NCBI RefSeq assembly: GCF_026013525.1
Contig: NZ_JAPDRA010000006.1
Coordinates: 62,001-126,000 of the forward strand
Source: Sphingomonas canadensis
GTDB lineage: Bacteria > Pseudomonadota > Alphaproteobacteria > Sphingomonadales > Sphingomonadaceae
Direction of reading: 5' to 3'
Length of the DNA: 64,000 nt
Shown here: piece after piece, positions 8,804 through 16,795 of the stretch
Layout: each line of letters begins with the position of its first letter
Numbering within the stretch: position 1 is the first letter of the stretch
Position numbers and translations under genes: made by a program
The notes under the pieces: generated by a model
What the model was told of the DNA's origin: nothing
Database searches by the model: none
Seen by the model: the letters and a program-made list of their open reading frames with translations, nothing else

Positions 8804-11673
8804 CAGAACTTCTTCGAGATCCCGAAGGAGAAGAAGCGCCCGAGCGAGCTGGAATAGCTCGGGTCGAAGCGGATCGGCGAACCGCCGGTGTTGACCACCA
8901 GCGGCGGCTTCGCATCGAACAGGTTCACCACGCTGGCCGAGAGCTTCAGCCCGCCGAGCAGCGAGTCACCGTCACCGAAGCTGTAGCGCAGCGACAGGTC
9001 CACCGTAGTGTACGAGTCGATGTTCAGATACTGATCCGGAACCGATGCCGGCAGGAAGGTGCGGGTGATCTTGCGGCCGTTCACATAGTTGATGAACGTG
9101 GTCGCGCCGAAACCGTCCTTCTGCAGGCCGAACTCCATCCTGCCCGCGAAGCGCGCCGGATAGCCGAAGTGGTTCACCTCGTCCGCCAGCGGTGCGGCCG
9201 GAACCGGCGCCGACTTATAGTGGAAGGTGTAGTTTGCCTGGCCACCGATGTTGAACGTCGCCCACGGCGATTCGATCGCATAATCGAAGCTGAAGTCGAG
9301 GCCGTCGGTCTTCACCACGCCGCTGTTGTTGCGGCGCGCGTCCACGATCGCGATGATCGTCGTCGGATCCGGCGGAGCGCCGAGATACGGCAGGTTCGGA
9401 TCGGCGGTGATCGAGTTCCAATAGCTCACGAACTGCGCGAGCGTCATCGTCGCCTTGCCGGGGAAATAGTTCGGGTTGAAGACGATGAAGTCGTCATATT
9501 GGCCCGAGCTCAGCACGCCGCCGATCGGCGCGTTATACGCCGCGGTGTCGATCTTATCGGTATAGACGATGTTGTAGTAGGTCAGCGACGCATGCAGCCC
9601 GGAGATCGCCTCCGGAGCGATGTCGACGCCGAACGACCAGGTTTCCGCCTGCTCCGGACGCAGGTTCGGGTTACCGCCGATCGGATAGACGTACAGGAAC
9701 GAGCCATTGGCCGGGGTCAGCCCCACGGCGGTGCCCGTGCCGGTGCGCGGCAGGAAGCCGGCGGTGGCGTATTTGTTCACATCGACCAGGCTCGGCGCAC
9801 GGAACGACGTGCCATAGCTGCCGCGGAACGTCACGCCCTGGACCGGGACGTAGTTCACGCCGATCTTCGGGTTGGTGGTCGATCCGACGTCGCTGTACTT
9901 GTCGTAGCGAATGGCCGCGTCGATCTCGAGCCGCTCGATGCCCGGGATCGCGTTGCCCGATCCGAAGACCGGCACGAACATTTCCGCATAGCCCGACTTG
10001 ACGCTGCGCTGGTTGGAAACCGGGATCGCGGTCACCACGCCGACATTGTCGGTGCGGGTATTCGAAATCTGGCCCGTGCCCGACAGGAAGTCGTGGTGAT
10101 ACTCGCCGCCCACCGCGACGCGCACATCCCCGCCCGGGAGCGAGAAGAGGCTGCCGCCCACGCTGCCGGTGAAGCCGTAAAGCTCGAACTTCGACCCGAT
10201 TTCCGTGAATGCGCGGAAGAGGTCCACCGTCGCGTCGGAATTGCAGTCGAACGCGCTGCCGTCGCAGAACGGATTGAGGTACGGCACGCCCGCGGGCTTG
10301 GCGGTGCCCGCAACCGTGGCGCCCAGCGCACGGTTCAGGCCGTTGCCGTTAATCAGGTTGTCGGTGCGGCTGTCGCCCTCATCCTCGCTGTAATAGCCGG
10401 TGAGGTTGGCGTGCCAGCTTCCGCCGAAATCGACGTCGAAGCCGCCGGACAGCGACCAGAGCTGCTCATAGCCGGTGGCGGTCGCAGGACCCAGATCGTA
10501 CAGGAAGTTATAGGGCACCAGCACCGTGCCGCTGGCCGGGCAATCCAGCGTCGCGCTGTTGTCCGCCTTGCCGACAGCGCAGGGGCTGAACGGGTTGGTG
10601 TTGGGAACGCTGAGCGTCGCCGTCTGCGGGATGCCGTCCAGCTTGTATTCGCGCCGCGAGAAGAAGCCGTCGGCCTTGAACTTCACCGATGCGCCCAACT
10701 CCTGCTCGAAGCTGCCGACAACGGTGTTGCGCTTGCCGCTGGGAACCGCGTCGGCGCCCGTCCACGGGTTCATCCGGTTCGCGGTGGTCGTCAGGCTGCC
10801 GAGCGTGATCGCCGAGCCGTTCTGGCCCGCGGGAATGCCATAGGGCGTGCCGTTGTTCGCGAACTGCACGTTGGCGGGGTTCGAGAACAGCGGGTTGAGG
10901 CCCCCGCCATAGGCGGACAGGTCGCTGTTATAGAGGTCCGGACGATCATCAGCCTCCAGCGCGGTCCGCTTCTGGTATTCATAGGCCACGAAGATCCCGC
11001 CGGTGTCCCAGCGGCGGCCGAAGCCGACCGACCCGGTATATTCCTGCACCGAATCGGCGAAGCCGGCGCGGAACTGAACCTCCGCCACGTCCTCCGGACG
11101 GCGGATGATATAGTTCACCACGCCCGCGATGGCATCGGAGCCGTAGATCGCGGAGCCGCCGTCGGCGACCACCTCGATACGTTCCAGCGCGATCGCCGGA
11201 ATGTTGTCGGCGTCGAACAACTGGCCATTCGGGCCCTGCGGCGCCACACGATGGCCGTTGACCAGGCTCAGCGTGGACGCGGTGCCCAGACCGCGCAGGT
11301 TCACCGATTTGGCGAAGAAGGTGTTGAGCGAAGTGTTCTGGATCACCGAACCGCCGGACTGATCATTCGATCCGCCGAAGTTCACCACCTGCGGCAGCTT
11401 GCGCAGCGCGTCGTTGGTAGTGGTGACACCCAGCTCCTCGATCTCGTCACGGCCGACCGGGATAACCGCGGAGCCGACCGGATTGATGCCCTGGATTCGA
11501 GTGCCGGTGACGACAATTGCGTCGCCGGATTGCGCCGCGGCGCCCTCCTCTTCCTGCGCCGCCTCCTGCGCGAGCGCAGGCGACGCAACGCTCAGGCCGA
11601 GCGCGAGCAGCGATGTCGAGACGCACAATCTGGCCGATCCGGCCAAGCGGCGCGTCGAACGTAATGCAACCAT
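8803..11673 (-). CDS. TonB-dependent outer-membrane receptor
   Basis: 956-aa outer-membrane receptor. Seen: a signal peptide (about residues 1-36, ending SPALAQ), the sphingomonad-type TonB-box region AIVVTGTRI, an N-terminal plug with VNLRGLG and GSDAIAGVVNYI, a 22-strand barrel region, and a C-terminal Phe after FSFGISK. ATG 11673 is favoured because GGGGGAGG is six bases upstream; a TTG two codons earlier is possible. It would import a ligand too large for porins, here probably an aromatic oligomer, ester or glycoside (inference from neighbours). Downstream and coupled is a DoxX-like gene. The 241-bp leader carries elements shared with the gntR/TAXI promoter and the iclR gene at 45 kb. Confidence 0.9.
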   Translation of the reverse strand: MVALRSTRRLAGSARLCVSTSLLALGLSVASPALAQEAAQEEEGAAAQSGDAIVVTGTRIQGINPVGSAVIPVGRDEIEELGVTTTNDALRKLPQVVNFGGSNDQSGGSVIQNTSLNTFFAKSVNLRGLGTASTLSLVNGHRVAPQGPNGQLFDADNIPAIALERIEVVADGGSAIYGSDAIAGVVNYIIRRPEDVAEVQFRAGFADSVQEYTGSVGFGRRWDTGGIFVAYEYQKRTALEADDRPDLYNSDLSAYGGGLNPLFSNPANVQFANNGTPYGIPAGQNGSAITLGSLTTTANRMNPWTGADAVPSGKRNTVVGSFEQELGASVKFKADGFFSRREYKLDGIPQTATLSVPNTNPFSPCAVGKADNSATLDCPASGTVLVPYNFLYDLGPATATGYEQLWSLSGGFDVDFGGSWHANLTGYYSEDEGDSRTDNLINGNGLNRALGATVAGTAKPAGVPYLNPFCDGSAFDCNSDATVDLFRAFTEIGSKFELYGFTGSVGGSLFSLPGGDVRVAVGGEYHHDFLSGTGQISNTRTDNVGVVTAIPVSNQRSVKSGYAEMFVPVFGSGNAIPGIERLEIDAAIRYDKYSDVGSTTNPKIGVNYVPVQGVTFRGSYGTSFRAPSLVDVNKYATAGFLPRTGTGTAVGLTPANGSFLYVYPIGGNPNLRPEQAETWSFGVDIAPEAISGLHASLTYYNIVYTDKIDTAAYNAPIGGVLSSGQYDDFIVFNPNYFPGKATMTLAQFVSYWNSITADPNLPYLGAPPDPTTIIAIVDARRNNSGVVKTDGLDFSFDYAIESPWATFNIGGQANYTFHYKSAPVPAAPLADEVNHFGYPARFAGRMEFGLQKDGFGATTFINYVNGRKITRTFLPASVPDQYLNIDSYTTVDLSLRYSFGDGDSLLGGLKLSASVVNLFDAKPPLVVNTGGSPIRFDPSYSSSLGRFFSFGISKKF

Positions 11674-11774
11674 ATGCAACCTCCCCCAAGCTAACGCGCC
11701 ACTTCTGACTGGTGGCGACCTCTTTCACACGCGGGGCGGCCCGCCGCCCGGCGAGTATCCTAGATTATATTTGA

Positions 11775-11789
11775 TTTTGAATATTCTTT
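11775..11789. promoter_or_regulatory. TTTTGAATATT element upstream of TonB receptor
   Basis: TTTTGAATATT followed by one base and TTT, about 100 bp before the receptor start. The same string, with only the single base differing, occurs at 3320-3334 in the gntR/TAXI promoter. Candidate shared operator. Confidence 0.35.
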
Positions 11790-11868
11790 ATGATGGCGAT
11801 TGTCAAGCGAGGCGAAGCGGCTCCGCGTCCCGTTCAAGAGGGCATTGATCGCACGAAAAATGCCCCCC

Positions 11869-11881
11869 TCCATAAAATGGA
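11869..11881. promoter_or_regulatory. palindrome TCCAT-AAA-ATGGA
   Basis: Perfect 5-bp inverted repeat with a 3-base centre in the TonB receptor leader, about 195 bp upstream of the start. Possible operator or hairpin in the leader; no match elsewhere noticed. Confidence 0.25.
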
Positions 11882-11894
11882 TTTCCAGTAAGCT

Positions 11895-11915
11895 ATTATT
11901 ATGATTGTCTTTTTT
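11895..11915. promoter_or_regulatory. conserved AT-rich element, copy A
   Basis: ATTATTAT, one variable base, then ATTGTCTTTTTT. It matches 45776-45796 at 20 of 21 positions. It lies exactly at the end of the DoxX-like gene, some 220 bp upstream of the TonB receptor, on the same strand relation as copy B, which precedes the iclR gene. A shared regulator site or promoter is the likeliest reading. Confidence 0.45.
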
Positions 11916-12529
11916 CACAGCGCAGCCCCAGGAGCACCCTGCGCGCCCTGAAACCCGCCCGTTCCATTCAGGGGCGGCGCCGCGCGGGCGCTCGCAACCA
12001 GGAACGGTCGATAATAGCCGAAATAGAGCAGGAGCAGCACCACATTGACGCCCAGTTCGGTCGGGCCGGTGGCGAGACCGCTCGGCCGCGCGGTGACGAA
12101 GGTGTTGAGATAGAAGATCGTCATGCTGGTGGGCACCTCCAGCACCAGCGCGAGCGGCACGAAGCGATTGCCCAGCAGCGCGATGCCCACGACTCCCTCC
12201 AGCGTCTTGATGAAGGGGAAGGCGCCGATCGCGACCAGCGATGCGACGAACGGGCCGCCCAGCGGGTGATGGATCACCGGCTGCATATCGGTGCTCCAAT
12301 ATCGGATGCAGGACCAGAGCAGGTGGCCGCCGAAATAGATGCGCAGCACGTCCGTCACCTGATCGACGGTGCGCCAGTCGGCACGGCGCGCGCTGTTCCA
12401 GAAGGCGACCGCGACCCCGGCGATCATCGGCAGGCCGAAGAACAGGAAGGAATCGAAACTGAGCAGCAGGAACGCCGCGCCGCCCGCGCATACGATCGCC
12501 GCGAGAACCAGTTTGATACCCTTACCCAT
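11915..12529 (-). CDS. DoxX-like integral membrane protein (copy 2)
   Basis: 204-aa membrane protein, close paralogue of the 4629-5243 product: same length, shared HLLWS, GGPFVAS, LEGVV, NRFVPLAL, IFYLN and YY-x-PFLV. About five hydrophobic segments are seen and no catalytic motif. Two starts compete. ATG 12568 overlaps the preceding stop (ATGA), and ATG 12529 has GGAGGGG seven bases upstream. I choose the latter because the extra 13 residues are hydrophilic and absent from copy 1. It is the last gene of the operon with the SDR-DLH fusion and the luciferase-like enzyme, which argues that DoxX-like proteins accompany oxidative steps or their uptake systems here. Confidence 0.7.
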   Translation of the reverse strand: MGKGIKLVLAAIVCAGGAAFLLLSFDSFLFFGLPMIAGVAVAFWNSARRADWRTVDQVTDVLRIYFGGHLLWSCIRYWSTDMQPVIHHPLGGPFVASLVAIGAFPFIKTLEGVVGIALLGNRFVPLALVLEVPTSMTIFYLNTFVTARPSGLATGPTELGVNVVLLLLYFGYYRPFLVASARAAPPLNGTGGFQGAQGAPGAAL

Positions 12530-12564
12530 ATTGCCCCCCTCCAAAACGTCCGCACCCGGCGCGC

Positions 12565-13638
12565 TCATTTCCGCAGCCCCGCCTGCACCAGCAGCGGCGC
12601 GACATCGCGCATCCAGGTCTGCAGGCCTTCTTCATAGTTGACGAAGGTGAGGACGATTCCGTCCGCCCCCGCGGCGGAGAATTCCGCCAGCCGGTCCACG
12701 ATCATCGCCGGGGAGCCGACCAAATGGACGCCCCCGAATCCGCCCAGCACCTTCTGCCGCGCCAGCCGAGCTTCCGGCCCGCCGCCCTTCGGAACCAGGT
12801 TGGGCGGCATCGAATCGAGCACCGCCAGATCGCCCTTCTCCTCCAGCACATAATCGCGGAAACGCTCAGCCTCGGTCTGGGTCGGCCGGCAGATCACCCA
12901 GCAGGAAAGCCATATCTCGAACTCGCGCCCGAACTCCTCGCGCCCCAGCCTGCGCAGGTCCGCAAAGCGGCGGCGGATGTCCTCGATCGGCTCGCCCTCG
13001 CTCACGCTCTGGAAAGCGATGTCGGCATATTTGGCGGCGAACCGCGCGCCGGTGCCCGACTGGCCCGCCTGCATGATCGGCGGATGCGGGTTCTGCAGCG
13101 GCTTGGGATTGGACTGGCCCTTCACGATGCGGAAGAACTCGCCCTCGAAATCGAACTCCTCCTCGCGCGTCCACAGCAGCTTGACGATGTCGATCCACTC
13201 GGCCGCGTAGCGATAGCGGCTGTCGTGATCCATCATCGGCGATCCGAACATCGCGAATTCGGGCGGGAACCAGCCGCAGACGAGATTGAGGCCGAAACGT
13301 CCGCCCGAGATGTGATCCGCGGTCACCATCTGCTTGGCGGCCACGATCGGGTGGATCACCGGCACGTGGACGGTGGCGAATATCTGCGATTGCCGGGTGA
13401 TCGCGCCCACGCCGGCTGCCCAGCTCAGCCCTTCATAGTTGGTGCCGCAATAATTGGTCACCCCGCCCAGCCCGCGCCACCGCGCGAGCGGCACCTGAAG
13501 CTCGAAGCCAGCCTGTTCCGCGAGCCCCGCGACCCGGGCAACGGTGGGCCAGTCGAGCCGGTGGCGCTCCTCGGCAGTAGTGGCGGTGAAGCCGCCATCC
13601 AGGTTGAAGCCAAAGGTGCCGAGCTTGAGCCGGTTCAT
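12565..13638 (-). CDS. luciferase-like (LLM) flavin-dependent monooxygenase
   Basis: 357-aa member of the bacterial luciferase/SsuD superfamily, which uses reduced FMN from a separate reductase to oxygenate organic substrates in the cytoplasm. Seen: the TIM-barrel start KLGTFGFNLDGG, ATVHVPVIHP, the family segment GRFGLNLVCGWFPPEFAMFG (close to the SsuD/DszA/RutA type), and PPIMQAGQSGTGARFAA for phosphate binding. Both ends overlap neighbours: its ATG overlaps the stop of the SDR-DLH gene (ATGA), and its stop overlaps a possible start of the DoxX-like gene. Likely role: ring or side-chain oxygenation whose lactone or ketone product is passed to the fused SDR-DLH; this is inference. Confidence 0.85.
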   Translation of the reverse strand: MNRLKLGTFGFNLDGGFTATTAEERHRLDWPTVARVAGLAEQAGFELQVPLARWRGLGGVTNYCGTNYEGLSWAAGVGAITRQSQIFATVHVPVIHPIVAAKQMVTADHISGGRFGLNLVCGWFPPEFAMFGSPMMDHDSRYRYAAEWIDIVKLLWTREEEFDFEGEFFRIVKGQSNPKPLQNPHPPIMQAGQSGTGARFAAKYADIAFQSVSEGEPIEDIRRRFADLRRLGREEFGREFEIWLSCWVICRPTQTEAERFRDYVLEEKGDLAVLDSMPPNLVPKGGGPEARLARQKVLGGFGGVHLVGSPAMIVDRLAEFSAAGADGIVLTFVNYEEGLQTWMRDVAPLLVQAGLRK

Positions 13639-15194
13639 GCCAGGAACTCCACCAGCTTGCGCCAGTGCCGCTCGCCCCCTTCGGGATGGTAGGAGGCGTC
13701 TGCGATCGCAAAGCCGTGATAGGTGCCGGGATAGACCTCGATCTCATGCGGCCGCCCCGCGTCCTCCAGCGCGGCGCGCAGCCCCGCGATATGGTCCGCG
13801 GTCATGAAGGCGTCGGTCTCCGCGCATCCGAAATAGAAGCGCGCCCGGCTCTCGCCGACGAGGTTGTGCGGACTGTCCGGCCGGCCCATCACCATGTGCC
13901 CGCCGTGGAAGACGGCGACGGCATTCACCCGATCCGGATGCGCGGCCGCGGTCCAGATCGCCATTGATCCGCTCATGCAATAGCCGACACAGGCTGCCGG
14001 CCCCTCCGCCGCTTCGGGCCGCGCGGCCAGCGCCGCCAGCCACGCGCCGGAATCGCGCTCGATCGTCTCCTTGGTCAGCGTTCCCGCCATGCTTAGCAGC
14101 CGCCCGAATTCGCCCGAATTCTTGACCGAAAGCGGCGGTTCGACGGGCGGACCCAGCCGGTGGAACAGATTGGGCAGCAGCACCGCGTGCCCGGCATCCG
14201 CCAGCCGCTGCGCCATCGCCTTGAAAAGCGGGCGCACGCCCATGATGTCGGTATAGAGAAGCACGGCCGGCCACGGGCCGGCCCCCTCGCGCGGGGTGAA
14301 CAGCCATGCCTGGGAGGTGCCGTCCGGCGTCTCGATCGCCAGCTCCTCGCCCTGTGCGGCGGGCAGGGTTTCCGGCTCCGGCGGAGCGGCGAATACGGGT
14401 TCGCTGCCGAACGACATGCCGATGCCCAGCGTCTGCCCGCCATCGACGACGATATTGGTTCCGGTGATGTAGCTGGATTCGTCGGAGGCCAGAAACACCG
14501 CCAGCCCCGCCACATCCTCCGGCCGGCCGATCCGTCCCAGCGGAGAAGTCCGCACCTGCTTGTGCATATTGTCGTTGGGATCGCGCAGCAGATCCTTGAA
14601 CATGTCGTTCGCGATGAGGCCCGGACTGATGCAGTTCGCGCGGATTCCCGATGGCCCGCCCTCCAGCGCCATGTGCGCTGTAAGGCCGATCACACCGGCC
14701 TTGCCCGCCCCGTGTGCGGCCATGGGCATGTCGCTGCCGCGCGATCCGATGATCGATCCGGTGTTGATGATCGACCCGCCGCCCCGCGCAACCAGGTGCG
14801 GCCAAGCCGCGCGCGTGACGAAGAATAGGATGTCCAGTTCGTACTTGAGGGTGAAGTGCCACGATGCTGTGCTCATGCCCATCAGCGGGCCGATCCGGCC
14901 CAGCGCGGCGTTGTTGTATAGCACGTCGATCCCGCCATAGACCGCCGCGGCATCGTTCACCCAGCCGGTGGCGGCATCCTCGTTGGAGAGGTCAACCGGC
15001 GCCATCGCCGTCATCTCCCCGCCTTCCGCCCGCACCAGCGCGACCGTTTCCGCGGACTGCGCCTCTTTCATGTCGCACCCGACGATCCGCGCGCCCTCAC
15101 GCGCGAAAGCGAGCGCCGCCGCCCTGCCCTGGCCCCCGGCGGTGCCGGTGATCAACGCGACCTTTCCCGATAGACGTCCGCTACCCAAATCCAC
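13635..15194 (-). CDS. fused short-chain dehydrogenase - dienelactone hydrolase
   Basis: 519-aa two-domain protein read as one uninterrupted frame. Residues 1-260 are an SDR: TGTAGGQG nucleotide motif, NNAALG, Ser147, and INGL-type C-terminal ITGTNIVVDGGQTLG. Residues 285-519 are a dienelactone hydrolase: nucleophile in GYCMSGS, Asp in AETDAF, His in GTYHGF, all in place. In the SDR half the catalytic Tyr of YxxxK is His161 (AAHGAGK, codon CAC at 14712-14714), so that domain may be inactive, altered, or a binding module. The start could be GTG 15194 or TTG 15188, the latter better spaced from GGAGGG. First gene of a coupled operon with LLM and DoxX-like genes. Confidence 0.85.
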   Translation of the reverse strand: MDLGSGRLSGKVALITGTAGGQGRAAALAFAREGARIVGCDMKEAQSAETVALVRAEGGEMTAMAPVDLSNEDAATGWVNDAAAVYGGIDVLYNNAALGRIGPLMGMSTASWHFTLKYELDILFFVTRAAWPHLVARGGGSIINTGSIIGSRGSDMPMAAHGAGKAGVIGLTAHMALEGGPSGIRANCISPGLIANDMFKDLLRDPNDNMHKQVRTSPLGRIGRPEDVAGLAVFLASDESSYITGTNIVVDGGQTLGIGMSFGSEPVFAAPPEPETLPAAQGEELAIETPDGTSQAWLFTPREGAGPWPAVLLYTDIMGVRPLFKAMAQRLADAGHAVLLPNLFHRLGPPVEPPLSVKNSGEFGRLLSMAGTLTKETIERDSGAWLAALAARPEAAEGPAACVGYCMSGSMAIWTAAAHPDRVNAVAVFHGGHMVMGRPDSPHNLVGESRARFYFGCAETDAFMTADHIAGLRAALEDAGRPHEIEVYPGTYHGFAIADASYHPEGGERHWRKLVEFLA

Positions 15195-15206
15195 CCTCCA
15201 AACCGT

Positions 15207-16631
15207 TCAATTGTGAGCCGCAACCAGCGCGGCGAGCGGCACGCGGCCGTAGAAGACCTGTCCGGTTTCGCCCGATCGCCAGTCGGTCCATGCGGCATGC
15301 ACAGCGTCCGGCCCCACCGCGACGACGTTGATGAAGTCGCCGCGCGCCGCATAATCCTTGGCCAGCGCTTCCGGGATCGCCGATGGTTCGCTGGAAAGCT
15401 TCACCGCCGGGCCGAATGCGCCGCCTTCGCGCGCCGCCGCGACATAGCTGTCGTAGCTGCCGTCGGCACGATAGCCGCGCCACATCAGCACCAGCGTGCC
15501 GCCCGGCGCGAAGGCAAGCGCCGGCCGCGAGGCGCGCACTATGCCTTCGGGCGGTGCTGCCGGTGCCGCGATCTCGCGCCAGGTCTCTCCGCCGTCTGCT
15601 GTGATCCGTACCGCCGGGCTTTCCCGTCCGCCCGGCACAAGCGCCAGCGCATAGACACCCGCCCGCCCGGGATGTGCCGCGATCGGCGGATAATGCACCA
15701 GCGAATCAAACCCGTCCGCGACGGTAACCAGATGCCGCTCGAATCCGGCGCCGTCCGGCGTACCCGTGGCGAACACGACGCACAGGCATCCGTCCTCATG
15801 CCCCGGAGCGGCCCCCGCCAAATAGGATATCGCCAGCCGCCCATGCGCCGCGAGCAGATGCCCATCCCAGCGCTGCGGCCATCCCGGCGCCCCGAAAGCG
15901 CGGATCAGACCCCAGCTCTTACCGCCGTCGCCGGACTGGGCGTAGAATCGCTGCGAATGGAGCGCGTCACCCGGGGGAGCCGGAAAGCCGCCCGAAAGCG
16001 TAATCCGGCCGGTCTCCGGATCGATCACACCGCGCGCGCCATCCCACGGCACCAGCGTTGCCGCGACCGGCACGGCAGGGTTCGCCACGAAGCGCGCAGT
16101 GTCGCCGGTCGCGATCGCCGTCGAAACCGGCGACCAGCTCGCGCCCCAATCGCGCGACAGCCGCATCACCACACGGCCGGCGGCCATCGCATGATGCGCC
16201 TCGGCATCCTGCGGCAGCACGCCGGCCAGCGTGGCGCCAATCAACAGTGCGCCGCCGGCGCCGATATCGACGAAGGGCGCGTTGCAGACCGGCATGTCCG
16301 CAACGTCCCAGCGCAGCGCGACGGTGGAAAAGGTCTGCCCGCCGTCGGCGGAGAGCGAGAGATGGCACTGCATCGCGCGATAACCGGGCGTCGCCGGGGT
16401 CTCGGCCATCACCAGCGTGCGCCATATCACCGCTACCCGGGCGGGGTCGCGCGGATCGACAGCGATGTCCGGAACCGATGCGGAAAGGTCTGAACCGCCG
16501 GGGCTGAGGCGCATGTCGCTAGCATGGCCGCCGCTTGCAGCATGCTGCGCAGCATAGGACGTGCTGGCGGCACCCGCAGGGCTGCCCGCGGCCGCGCACG
16601 CAATGCCCATAGCCGCCCAGACGGCACGCAT
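15207..16631 (-). CDS. exported BNR/Asp-box propeller (sialidase-like) protein
   Basis: 474-aa secreted protein with a signal peptide (residues 1-22, ending AGA). It has four Asp-box signatures (SADGGQTF, SRDWGASW, SGDGGKSW, TADGGETW) spread over the length, indicating a six-bladed sialidase-type beta-propeller. True sialidases also need an Arg triad and a catalytic Tyr/Glu pair, which I cannot confirm, so I call only the fold. It may bind or hydrolyse a glycoside or be a lactonase-like propeller. Start ATG 16631 follows GGGAGGGG. It lies just upstream of the SDR-DLH operon on the same strand (12-base gap to the GTG start) and is divergent from the HSL-type hydrolase. Confidence 0.7.
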   Translation of the reverse strand: MRAVWAAMGIACAAAGSPAGAASTSYAAQHAASGGHASDMRLSPGGSDLSASVPDIAVDPRDPARVAVIWRTLVMAETPATPGYRAMQCHLSLSADGGQTFSTVALRWDVADMPVCNAPFVDIGAGGALLIGATLAGVLPQDAEAHHAMAAGRVVMRLSRDWGASWSPVSTAIATGDTARFVANPAVPVAATLVPWDGARGVIDPETGRITLSGGFPAPPGDALHSQRFYAQSGDGGKSWGLIRAFGAPGWPQRWDGHLLAAHGRLAISYLAGAAPGHEDGCLCVVFATGTPDGAGFERHLVTVADGFDSLVHYPPIAAHPGRAGVYALALVPGGRESPAVRITADGGETWREIAAPAAPPEGIVRASRPALAFAPGGTLVLMWRGYRADGSYDSYVAAAREGGAFGPAVKLSSEPSAIPEALAKDYAARGDFINVVAVGPDAVHAAWTDWRSGETGQVFYGRVPLAALVAAHN

Positions 16632-16658
16632 CACACCCCTCCCGATCGATCGTCTATT

Positions 16659-16676
16659 TATCTTAGCTGTAAGATA
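16659..16676. promoter_or_regulatory. operator candidate: TATCTTA-GCTG-TAAGATA
   Basis: Perfect 7-bp inverted repeat with a 4-base centre in the divergent promoter between the BNR protein (minus, starts 16631) and the HSL-type hydrolase (plus, starts 16796). Its position, size and AT content suggest a dimeric repressor site controlling both directions. Confidence 0.5.
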
Positions 16677-16795
16677 CTACAAAGAGACATGCGGGGCCAA
16701 GCCCGAATTGAAACCGATTGCGCATTTCGCCGCGATCGGGGCACCATTCGCGACACGAAGGCCGCGAAGCCAGGAGAGGAAGGGAGTTCGTCACC

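Noticed and set aside
8782..11664. 960-aa open frame on the plus strand opposite TonB receptor 1
   Set aside because: Arg/Gln/Ala-rich translation with no domain, exactly antisense to a well-supported receptor; typical shadow frame of GC-rich DNA.
15207..16631. Calling the BNR protein a sialidase
   Set aside because: Asp-boxes alone define the propeller fold; catalytic Arg triad and Tyr/Glu could not be confirmed by eye.
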